A stretch of DNA of 64,000 nucleotides from Favolaschia claudopus (Eukaryota > Basidiomycota > Agaricomycetes > Agaricales > Mycenaceae). Position 1 is the first letter of the stretch. Each line of letters begins with the position of its first letter. The notes under the pieces are model-generated. The model worked only from the letters and a program-made list of their open reading frames with translations, was not told the origin of the DNA and did no database searches. Below, in pieces: positions 46,064 to 55,212 of this stretch. Both the position numbers and the translations under genes were made by a program. Location of the stretch: the NCBI GenBank assembly GCA_037176885.1, contig JAWWNJ010000030.1:1550001-1614000 (forward strand), in the 5' to 3' direction.

Positions 46064-46203
46064 TCAACCTTCAAAGTCTGAGCCAGCTTCCGAGTCGCTG
46101 ACAGTGTCCAAGTCACACTCTTCGGTCTGCCCCACTCTGGCCTGGGATGTGCGTCGTACTCGAGGTCGGCGCGGGGTGCCTGCGGGAGACTCTGTAGCAG
46201 GCC

Positions 46204-46476
46204 AGGCCCCCGGTCACTGACATATAGGTTCGTCACGTCCATAGAGTAAAACAAGGTCGAATCTGAGAGGTCTATTTCGCGAACCAGCCATCTGACCGCG
46301 GTTTTGACTAGATAGGGCGACACAGCTCCTCTAAACTAAGCGTTTGCGCGCATTTTCAGAGTAAAATCGTGATTTTTGAAGCCGCCAGAGCGCCATCAGT
46401 GCCGCAAAATAGAGTAAATCAGGCCGAAATTCGGGTTTTCAATGTGACGAACCTGGTAGGTAGTGACCGGGGGCCT
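46204..46476. mobile_element. hAT-type MITE, copy B (273 bp, 8-bp TSD)
   Basis: It begins AGGCCCCCGGTCACTGAC and ends TAGTGACCGGGGGCCT, flanked by AGCAGGCC on both sides (46196-46203 and 46477-46484). It is the same family as 17371-17633 in opposite orientation. It sits in the last exon of the minus-strand orphan gene, and removing it with one TSD copy keeps the frame (RPA to TESPAG). Confidence 0.95.
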
Positions 46477-46547
46477 AGCAGGCCGTTTATTTCCAGAGCA
46501 TATCTCGGCATTCTCTGGGAGTGGCTGCGCAGTTGGAGGCATGTCGA

Positions 46548-46749
46548 TGTGACGGAAGCGAGGGGGAGTCGAGTTCCGGCACACAGGGATCCAGAGAGAA
46601 CTGGTGTAAGTACTAAATTGACCAAGGGAAAAGCTACTACGACAAGAACTAAACTACTTATACAGGAAAATCGAGGCTGTGTGCGTGGAGTCATGGGGAC
46701 AACACGGGCAGATCTCGCCGTGAGCGGATGCGAGCGCCGATCCGTCACA
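46548..46749 (-). repeat. 3' LTR (minus-strand orientation)
   Basis: 202 bp, TG...CA, nearly identical to 49325-49525. Confidence 0.92.
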
Positions 46750-46938
46750 TCCGCCCTCCAGATCGTCGACCACGACGAGCTCAATCTTCATATGAAAATA
46801 AATAAATCTCGTTCAAAATCAATTCAACGTCTGAAATGGTCTTCGAAAAATCAAAATCAAACCATTCCGGTATCCTCGCCCTCCTCGACGACCATTTCAT
46901 TGTCGAGGAAGACCATCGTGCGAATTCAGAAGTGTTCA

Positions 46939-49228
46939 AGGACTTCCGTGCTCTCCAACAGAGCATCGCGATCATCATTCAGCGCGAAATCAACTGCGTG
47001 ACATGCAAAACCGGGAGGTTTTCCTTTCGAAACCATCGTGTTGAATTCTGGACAGCCACGAGAAAGGTGTCCCTGTATACCACAGTTAAAGCATAAACCG
47101 GCGGCAAGGTATTCATTTCGTTTCTTAACCGAAAGTTGCTTGCAATGCCGCTGTCGCGAGATTTCGACGCAGTCGTAGAAGGTTCGGGTTCAACACTGGA
47201 AACCGAGATAACGCGCCCTCCAGTACGACGTTTCCCGTTCGAATCTGAGTCCAGTTTCTGGTCATCGGGCTTGGATTGAGTCTTACTCGATCCAGCCATA
47301 TCAAGTTCATCATTATCATCGTTGACGATAATTTCGGCGCTCTCGGCACCAGCAGTGACTTCAGCCCAGGAAGAGATTTCGGGATTGAGCTTATCACCAA
47401 ACATTTCTTTCCGGATGTCGGCGTTGAGGCTACGCCAAAACATCACAACCTTTTCCTGGTTGGCTTCAAGGCCAATGGTATTGTAAATTCGCTCCCATTC
47501 AGCCTTGTGAATCAATACTGATTCGGTGCCTTGAAGGCAAGACCGCAATCGAGTGCGTTGTTTCTCGCGGAAGTTCACAGGGAAACAAAAATTGAATAAA
47601 CCCCAAAAGAACTCACTTAGAGTCCAAACATGCTCGTCATTCTCAACCTTGCTGTTGTAGAATTCGAGTGCACCAGCCGTCAAGTAGTACGACAAGTAAA
47701 AGACTCGCTGGTCCGTTGGAACTTTGCCAAGTTGGACATAATTCGGTCCTTCTTTGACGAATCGATGGAATGCAATGGCATCCGGTGAGCCATCATATTC
47801 CTTTGGAGGTATAGGCTTCAATATCATTTTATTCTTCCTGCGAGAACTCTGTTTCTTCTTAGAGGAACGGCGCTTGCGACGATGACGCGACGGGTGTGAC
47901 CTCCCAGAACCTGACCCATCCGAGGGCTCAGAGTCTGAGCTCGACGAATCAGATGGGTCGGTTGGGGTGGGTGAACCATCTACGCGGTCGGCATTGCGCA
48001 GAGTACGCTCTATAAAGCTGCCTGGCGCGACGCGCACAGCAGGAGTGGGGTCCGGACGGAATGTGCGAGTTCCTTAATCCGCACTGATCTGTCGATCAAT
48101 GCTGTCTTTGACAGCAGTCTGTGCCTTGGTTAGGTTAACCTTTGGCGTCATCGTCCGAGAACGTTGCAAGCTGCTGATCTGCGCTTGCAGGGCAGCAATC
48201 TTCTCATCTATACTCTGGCCAGAGTTAATCGAATTTTTCATCGGCTTGAGCAATGATCTCGGGGTTCGGGGTTCAATCCGTTCAGAAGCCAAGGTGATTG
48301 GCATTTGATCAAAGAACCCGGGTGGCGGTGAAAGCTGTTCTTCTTTGACAGCACGGCCAATTGCGGCGAAATTCTCAAGAGCGGCCCTTTGCGCGTCAAT
48401 GTCGCGCTCAGAGAATTCTTCCGAAAGGTTAGCTGCACCCTAGTTGCGAGGGTCAGCACCTTTACCTTTTTGGCGGGAGGTTCCAACACCAGAAGGTACT
48501 GTACTATTTCGATCAATTCGGCTCGCACGTGACTTTTTAATTTTTCCGACAAATCTCCAAATTCCGCTAAAATCGAAAGAAAATTATTGGCGGGGTCCCC
48601 GGAAATCGGCTGTGACGCGTGACAGACGAATTGATCGAAATAGTACAGTATGGCCGGACTGACAATAGTTTCAGGCACATTCACTGCCGATCTATCATCA
48701 ATATCTATCAAGTTCGTGTTCTCATCAACGGGCGGTATCTCACGCGGGATACTTACCCCGCGCCTCGATGCAGCAGCCAAAGCTTCCTGTGCCAAAGCTT
48801 GGTGGCGGGGCAAGGCCTTCGTCAAGCATTCCCCAATCTACGGCTGAGGTCAACACGGGCCCAGTGAGCTCGGTATGCGTCGAGGGTATCGACGATGAGG
48901 TCTCGTTGCCCAAAGGCAACGGTTCGACGCCCAAAGGCGAAGCGGCTTCACCACCCGAAGGTGATGGGGTCTCGCCGCCCGAAGGCAGCGGTGTATCTAC
49001 ACGAGGTGATGGTTGTCCACCCGAAACCGCCTGACTGTAGGAGAAGTCAGGGGAAACGGGGCGTGATTTTGTCGAGGAGGCACGACTCTCCGGTCGGGGA
49101 GTCCCAGAGCGCGGACTCACGGTGTTGGCAGCACTAGCAGGTCTTCCTGTCAACGCAGGCAGTCCAGAGACGGCTTGGTGAGCGTGAGAGCGAAGCGGGT
49201 AACGAGCGCGGCCAGCGGGATCAGTCAT
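46939..49228 (-). pseudogene. Ty3/Gypsy-type Gag with zinc knuckle, several frame breaks
   Basis: Structural protein of the LTR element. The ATG at 49228 opens MTDPAGRARYPLRSHAHQA and a Gly/Pro/Ser-rich N-terminus. Near 48790-48830 the sense shifts to a second frame (HQALAQEALAAASRRGVSIP), then to a coiled-coil-like part (KIAALQAQISSLQRSRTM) that ends at a TAA (48074-48076). Then comes the gag domain (48037 downward): YDGSPDAIAFHRFVKE, LEFYNSKVENDEHVWTLSEF, FCFPVNFREKQRTRLRSC. The zinc knuckle CFNCGIQGHLSRGC (about 47056-47098) is in a different frame from the gag domain. A stop follows near 46939. The domain order matches the plus-strand gag at 11-12 kb, which lacks a knuckle. Confidence 0.8.
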
Positions 49229-49324
49229 CGGGGTCGATGTCGAGCTCAGAGGGGTCAGAGAAGGTCGTGGGCAAGCGTAGTCAAGAGCGTCGACAGATCT
49301 AGAGACTTGGTCCAGTTCAAAAGA

Positions 49325-49525
49325 TGTGACGGAAGCGAGGGGGAGTCGAGTTCCGGCACACAGGGATCAAGAGAGAACTGGCGTAAGTACTAAATTGACC
49401 AAGGGAAAAGCTACTACGACAAGAACTAAACTACTTATACAGGAAATCGAGGCTGTGTGCGTGGAGTCATGGGGACAACACGGGCAGATCTCGCCGTGAG
49501 CGGATGCGAACGCCGATCCGTCACA
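49325..49525 (-). repeat. 5' LTR (minus-strand orientation)
   Basis: 201 bp, TG...CA. The gag start codon lies about 97 bp inside it (49228). A primer binding site cannot be assigned with confidence. Confidence 0.92.
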
Positions 49526-50476
49526 GTCGGGCACCCCGAGCGCTCGTTCTTCACTGCGGGTTATTGTTATCTTGGGTTCAAACACGGCGCGAACCTGATC
49601 AGAAACAGTGAGCAATTAGGATGTGCATCGCAAAGGTGCGCCTGCATATTGTACTTCTAGTGAGTGTCCGAGCATAGAGAACACCCCACGGGCACATTTG
49701 TGCATGGCTTGGATAGGCTACTCTTCGATGCGGCCGCCATTTGGAAATCATAACCCTCGGAACAGGTGGAGATGGCCTTCCCACTGCGAATGGAAATCAC
49801 GCAGCGGCCACCCGTTGTACTTGACATTCCGCAAAACCCGCAGGGGTAGTCAGTAGAAACCTGTCAACATGAATTTAATTTACGACCACTCGAAGTGAGA
49901 TATTGGTGTACCGGTGAGATCAGATTATCTTCAGCTACCCCACGGAGTGCAAGGAGGATGTGCTGGCCCATGTGGTTTTGCCGATCCGGGCCTGCTACCT
50001 CTTTCCCGCATGGAAGGCACTTTCGGCGGCCATCTTTAGCACCGGGGGCTTGCACGGATGGCAGTAAACGTGATGTCTGCATGAAAACCCCGTCTACCAA
50101 GGCAATGTCAGTGTTAAGTTCATACAGCCGTACCCTCAAGTTCAAGGTGGGCTTCATATGGGAAGCGCCCATCTTTTATCGGACCGTAAACAGGAATTCT
50201 TGATCGCATTTCGGGATCTTGCACACGAGCAAGCAATTCGGCTTTGATCTGTTGAAGCTGAGACTCGGAAAATACCCAAGTTGTTTCTACGGCCTCGGCA
50301 CCATCGGGCAAAATATCACCTCCAATATCTTCCAGAACCACTCGAGCAGGCATGGATTCGGGCGAGGAGAGGGGAACAACCAACCGGCCATCGACACAAA
50401 TATTGAGATGGCGGCGTCGTGTTGGCAAATTAGAGTTTGTCTGTTTTGTTTTTGAAGACTCGAAAGCAACATAATA

Positions 50477-50676
50477 GGGGGTTTGTGCAAAGCGACCCGG
50501 GTCGCTTTGGGACCGCTCAGATCTCGACAACGAGCAGTTTCAGGTGTGAAGTCCCAGCGACCCAAGAGTGTCTCAGGGCAATACTCCTATAGGTCGCTTA
50601 GAGCTCACACCTGGTATCTGTTGTTGTGGAGATCTGAGCGATCGAAAAGCGACGTGGGTCGCTCGCACAAACTCTC
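50477..50676. mobile_element. TA-flanked foldback MITE, 200 bp
   Basis: Arms of about 90 bp run inwards from GGGGGTTTGTGCAAAGCGAC and from GAGAGTTTGTGCGAGCGACC (inverted), leaving a very short middle. TA flanks both ends (50475-50476 and 50677-50678). Removal with one TA joins WDTN to YYVAFE in the orphan gene. Confidence 0.9.
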
Positions 50677-51336
50677 TAATTTGTGTCCCAAGCCCAGGAG
50701 ATAGAATCGGCAGAGGTTATGAAAGGGATCATGGAGTAGATCTGGCCGGTTACGGTGTACTGAGCACTGGGAGGCACTGGGGATACCAATTTCGGCTATT
50801 GGCACGGCGTCGTGATAGGTCGGGGGATTTGTTTTATTTGATTTGAGAATTGTACACTGGAGGACAGCGAGTGATACTTGTCTTTGGTTGACAGCGAGGA
50901 GCGTAGCAAAGACCCCCTCCAGCTTCAATAAATGTTCGTCGGCAGTCTTGTCATGTGGCTTGGGAGCCGAACGGTCCCAGTGGTCACCGCCGATTGAGAA
51001 GCATCGAATGCGCAGCAGGCGGTCGTGGCTTTCGCTGAGTCGACGTCCAAGGTGGGATCGGAGAGGGTGCGTAAAATACTCTTCTTATGAACGTGTTTTC
51101 TGTTATCCCCTTCGTCGAGGTTAATCCAAATGGAGTGGGGTTTTGTAATTGTAGGCTCTGCGGCTTTCTCTGTGCGCAAGGCAGCTTCTCCATCAAAGTT
51201 TAAAATTTCGTTTGAGTCCGGGGTATCGGTAGGATTTGCCGCCGGCACATCGGTTGAAATGTCAGGGTGCGCCAACGACCGATCCATCTCGGTGGATACT
51301 CCGGAATATTTCCCTCCATTCGGACGCATCAAGTCA

Positions 51337-51565
51337 TCTCAAAACCGCGGAGGTCATTGAAAGTGTGTAAAAGGAAGAATGCACTGGTCGAGGATCGAAC
51401 TCGAGACCTCCCGCATATATAGTGGTGGCTCTACCAACTGAGCTACCAGTCCGTTAATTTGGGACCGGATCCAAACATGTTGGACTAAGTCACTAGCTGA
51501 CTTATGACTCAAGGCTATGCAGTATTACAGCATGCTTGTTAGTTGAAGCAAGGTAATGGTTCTGA
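51337..51565. mobile_element. 229-bp insertion carrying a tRNA-like gene, 7-bp TSD
   Basis: CAAGTCA flanks it (51330-51336 and 51566-51572). The ends TCTCAAAACC and TCAGAACC (inverted) are imperfect inverted repeats. Removing it with one CAAGTCA joins PPDVDL to MRPNGGKY in frame. A 72-nt tRNA-like sequence lies inside. It could be a small hAT-like MITE that picked up a tRNA gene, or a SINE without an A-rich tail. Confidence 0.75.
51381..51452 (-). tRNA. Degenerate tRNA (pseudo-tRNA)
   Basis: On the minus strand it has exactly the 72-nt layout of a tRNA: acceptor GGACTGG/CCAGTGC (one mismatch), D arm GCTCAGTTGGTAGAGC, T arm TCGAGTTCGATCCTCGA (five perfect pairs) and a 5-nt variable loop. The anticodon stem ACCAC/GCGGG has two mismatches. 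The loop TATATAT lacks the invariant T at position 33; the nominal anticodon would be TAT. It is probably not functional in translation, but the A and B boxes are intact. Confidence 0.6.
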
Positions 51566-53171
51566 CAAGTCAACGTCCGGAGGTTCGAATATTTTGTCGA
51601 AGTCGAAATGGAGACCAAAGCGCGCCAAAAAGTCAACGGCCTGTTGACGTCCCTCGAAATAACAAGCATGAATATCGCACGAGCCAGCGGTGAGATCTCC
51701 AGTGAAATTGCGGGGAGAAAGATGATCAACATCTTGGCTGCGTACCAGCATAAGTCGGCGAGCGAGCTTCTCAAGATGGGGTCTGCGTCTGTAAATCTAA
51801 TCGCAGTGCCGAGCCGATACGTCGGCGTAATTCGTCTACAGCCATATTCGGCGAGTGGCCGCCAATCATTCGTGATCTGCCGAAGAGGATTTCGAGAACA
51901 TCGTCACCCAAAAGGCACAGAAAGACTTTGAGGTACGGGTTTAGGACTTTTGAATGTGCTATTTGGAAAATCGCATTTTTGACCATGCACTGGAGATCAC
52001 TGTATAGCTGGCCGGACATGAAATCTGTTCCGTGCTCGAGGAACAGTCCACACGCAATGTGGGCAAATTTGACAAGGCTGATCAATTGTTCGGAGAGAGA
52101 TAATGTAGGGTTGATGAACGGCTCGAGCATTGCATCGAGCATCTCGCCGAGCAAACAGAATGACCGGTGATTTTTAGATTCGGCAGGGGTGAAGTCGGTG
52201 GAATCCAGGTCTCGCAAATCATCACAATATTAAAGTAGAGTAATCGAAAAAAGAGTGTAGTGGTAGAGGGGTGAATTGAATACATAGTGCAAAAATTGAC
52301 TTATTTGGACATCATTGCCATCAGCGATTTGACATTGGCAGCGGAAAGATGGTCCCGAGAAGATTGCACCTCAATTCCCTGTAGATTCACAGAATAATGC
52401 CCAGCCCTTGTGGGAGTTTCTCTCACGGTCAGACCTGCTCTGCCCGCGATGACATCGTGACGATCAATGCGTAGAGATTTTTCGAGAGCAGAACGCGTGG
52501 GGGGTGGTCCAGCATCTACCGATCGAGCTAGGCCGGGCTTACAGAACGGTTTGTGACTCTTCCAATCCTGGCAACGATATCAGCCTGTTGATCCGGATGA
52601 GGCCTGACGGACTTCACCGCCACTTGACATTCTTTCGAGCAATATCGGGGTTTACAGGATCCATGGCACTGACCTCCACCTACACGACAATTCAACATTT
52701 CAGGTTCATTGGCAGGTGAAAGGCATGACGTACAGGCACGGAGCATGGCTTGTTTCGTGGTTTCAAGTAGTGCTGTGTAAAATTGCTCCCCGGCCATGTA
52801 ATTTACTGTAAGTTCAAAGCGGGCCCAGAGAACATATGTAATTTACATGTAAATTACATGTAAAATTCAAAATTCCCACGCTCCCAGGGTCCAAAAAAAT
52901 CTCGTTTTCGCTTGCCGAAAATTGTGCCGATCGATGCCGAACGATTGATCTGTCACAAATGCACTGGAATTGGATTCAAAGTTGCTCTTGAACCTGTTTT
53001 TGAAATCCTGGAGGCTGATTCCAGCCGCGTTTGAGCGCTTTTGAGCTTCTGCTTCCAGCTATTTTGGAAACGATAGACAGTCTCGATTTTCGAGCTGAGT
53101 TCGGCAGTTCCCGGCATACCCGTCATATAATTATTTTTAGCTACAGCTCAGCTCCATCATGACGACGAGCG

Positions 53172-53453
53172 TTGCCCGCCAATACTCTCCTCACTCTCAC
53201 CATGATACGACGAGGAAACCGCCGCCACATACCTAAGGAGCAGAAACAGCTCATCACCACAATGTCGGCCCATATGTCTGTCCCAGACATTGCTGCAGCT
53301 ACCAACATCAGCGAGCGAACCATTTACCGCATCATCCGCACGTGGCGGACCACTGGGGACCACGTCCAAATTCCTCTGCAGCTCGGACGACCCCGCATTC
53401 TCACATCTTTTGATGTCGCGGTCTGTGATCTTCTCAATACTCTTCGTATTTGA
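53172..53453 (+). pseudogene. N-terminal HTH fragment of a Tc1/mariner-like transposase
   Basis: The frame reads RRHIPKEQKQLITTMSAHMS and then ISERTIYRIIRTWRTTGDHV, ending LGRPRILTSFD. This is the paired helix-turn-helix and GRPR motif that starts many Tc1/mariner transposases. No catalytic domain follows; the frame runs into the antisense of the neighbouring minus-strand gene fragment. The start at 53172 may be preceded by lost sequence. Confidence 0.6.
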
Positions 53454-54096
53454 CCCTTTGAGAAGTATCTTGAGGGTCTTGTTGCGAGAACCCCCGACAT
53501 CTATCTTTTCGAGCTTGAGAAGCTGCTGGAAGGCGTCGCGAACATCGTCCTCGGATGACAGACGGTGATATGGATCCTTGCGACGCTCCTGAGACTCTTT
53601 CCATCCCAACGTCGCAGATGTGGGGTCGACATTCATCTGAGCTGTGATGCGGGATAGAAAGTCGCCGGCAGGAATGTCAGAGGGGAGGACGAGGGTTGTG
53701 GTAACCGTGGCGCGCTTCTTTCCGTTTCCTGGCTCGCCATAGATAGGGACTTTGACTGTGATGAAGGTACCGCGGTCTGGAAGTTTATTAGTAGCCTGCA
53801 GAATGCGCAAATGGCTGTAACACACCTGCAGTTTGACTGGGAGCTGTAGTGGATGGCAACTGAGATTGGCGAGCTTCGACAATGTGAGGAGGGAACGGAG
53901 GAAGCTGGTATTGATGATAAGACGGATCTTCATCGCTAGGATCATCGTCGTCGCCCCCAGGCTGCTCGTAGTCGCGGGTGTGGTCAAACATGCCATTGTC
54001 GAGAGAGGCCTGTAATTGGGCCACTGCGAGCTGTCGTCCAGTGAGAGCGGGGGGAGGGCCGACGCCAAGAAGATATGGTGCAATAGTGTTTTGCAT
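53454..54096 (-). pseudogene. Captured, 3'-truncated gene of the PB1-like family
   Basis: Exon 1 (54096 downward) reads MQNTIAPYLLGVGPPPALTG to a Gln/Pro-rich end. A short GT-AG intron follows (about 53777-53827). Exon 2 carries GTFITVKVPIYGEPGNGKKR, TTTLVLPSDIPAGDFLSRIT, ATLGWKESQERR and HRLSSEDDVRDAFQQLLKLE. The order of predicted strands and helices recalls a ubiquitin/PB1-like fold (inference). The intact gene at 57861-59549 has the same architecture. The coding sense ends about 53454, where the HTH fragment begins on the other strand. Confidence 0.6.
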
Positions 54097-55212
54097 GGTG
54101 TCAAAACCGGTCGAAAAGTAGAATAGTTGGGCGCCTTGGACTCGTTGAGCGAGGATATATAGCGCAGCATATGCTCGACACGATCGTCAGCCTGCTCGTC
54201 ATGACTGTAAGTCTCCAGTGACGGTGTAACTGTACTAGGTGGTCGTTGTTGAGGAGGTATTAGCAGAAAAGGTTATTCTAAATTTGGCACGACATAGTTA
54301 CGACCTCTCGGCCCGAACTCAGCTAAAATATCGAGACTGTCTATTGTTTCCAAAATAGCTGTCATTCAGTATTTTACGCTATTTTACATGGAGGTTGAGA
54401 CCCTGGATGTAAATTACGTATTTTACAATGTAAAAAACCCGTGATGTAATTTACATCGGGCAATTTTACCCAGCACTAGTTTCAAGGCGGCAAGATGGCG
54501 ATGCGCACTTATAGTGTGAGGGATGAACCAGTTTCTTTGCTGACTCGCCATCCAGCTTTGCCTGCCTCGATCTCAACCAGGCATCCCACGAGTTCCAAAA
54601 ATGTGTCCACCTGGAACGAAGAGTCACATGGGTGGGTATGGTCTTGTCGTGTAGAACTCGTGCAAGCTTTAGAAGGTTCGGGGCATCACCAAAGCCGGCC
54701 TGGGCAGCAAGCTCAGCATGTTCCCCAGCCTCCAAGATCGAGTGCAGGCAACCGTCGTGGTTGAAAGCTGGACCTGTATTTCCGTCCTCGGTGACAACAC
54801 CAGTGAACATGATCAATTGTGCGTGTGCAAAAGCAATCTGCTCTTTGGACGATTGCTCACATCTCAAAAGTTTATCCCAGTAGATCCGCGAAAGCGCTGG
54901 GCTGGCCTGAACGCCCACCCCCGCAGCGACGCTAGTCCTTTCAGCCCAGGAAGACGGGTAGAATGGATAGACGCACCGTAAAGCGAACTCGGAAATCTTA
55001 TCAGGGTTGCCAGAGTCCGCGTGGAGTTTGCAATCAGCGGTGGAGCTGCTAGAAATCGTGTGCAACCAATGGGTGATGAGTTCGCTGGAATTTTGAAATT
55101 GGGCGGGGCATCCCCCAGGGCTGCCAGCCGAAACAATGCCCACGAGGCGGAAGACTGGTGCCAGCTGTTTGTTGAGCAGGTCGATGTCCATGATGGCAAA
55201 CGCTATCCTAGA

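Larger units (their letters stand above)
46548..49525 (-). mobile_element. Gag-only LTR retrotransposon, 2,978 bp
   Basis: Two LTRs (46548-46749 and 49325-49525; TGTGACGG...CCGTCACA) differ at three bases and one single-base indel. The flanks are GTCGA and GTCGG, a 5-bp TSD with one mismatch. The purine-rich GGAGGGCGGA lies just before the 3' LTR on the minus strand, as a polypurine tract should. The only coding content is a Ty3/Gypsy-type gag on the minus strand; there is no protease, RT or integrase. It is inserted in the last exon of the orphan gene. Confidence 0.9.
46064..52217 (-). pseudogene. Long conserved orphan gene split by four mobile insertions
   Basis: Reading from the right: SLSEQLISLVKFAHIACGLF, ILFGRSRMIGGHSPNMAVDE, a one-base shift near 51800, HLEKLARRLMLVRSQDVDHL, then the insertion 51337-51565, then LMRPNGGKYSGVSTEMDRSL and IWINLDEGDNRKHVHKKSIL. 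Next come an intronic area near 50930, IYSMIPFITSADSISWAWDTN-like sequence, the insertion 50477-50676, YYVAFESSKTK, CLPCGKEVAGPDRQNHMGQH, an intron (49861-49911), DYPCGFCGMSS and CTNVPVGCSLC. A TAG at 49657-49659 stands where Trp is expected before KYNMQAHL. After GVPD come the LTR element, MPPTAQPLPENAEICSG, the MITE 46204-46476, and a stop at 46064-46066. The Cys/His-rich part suggests zinc binding; function unknown. No ATG is visible at the 5' end, so the N-terminus is probably incomplete. Each insertion removes cleanly with its TSD. Confidence 0.75.
52768..54478. mobile_element. hAT-like element, 1,711 bp, 8-bp TSD, with gene fragments inside
   Basis: The ends are TAGTGCTGTGTAAAATTGC and its inverted copy with one mismatch. 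GTTTCAAG flanks both sides (52760-52767 and 54479-54486). The subterminal zones are rich in gtaatttac/gtaaatta. About 48-bp inverted blocks lie at 53057-53104 and 54315-54362. It carries no hAT transposase; instead it holds a truncated PB1-like gene (minus) and a Tc1-type HTH fragment (plus). Confidence 0.92.

Noticed and set aside
45694..46323. 209-codon minus-strand frame
   Set aside because: It runs through a tRNA-derived repeat, the gene end and a MITE in a frame different from the gene itself.
51381..51452. Functional tRNA-Ile(UAU)
   Set aside because: The anticodon stem has two mismatches and the loop lacks the invariant T33, so decoding is unlikely.
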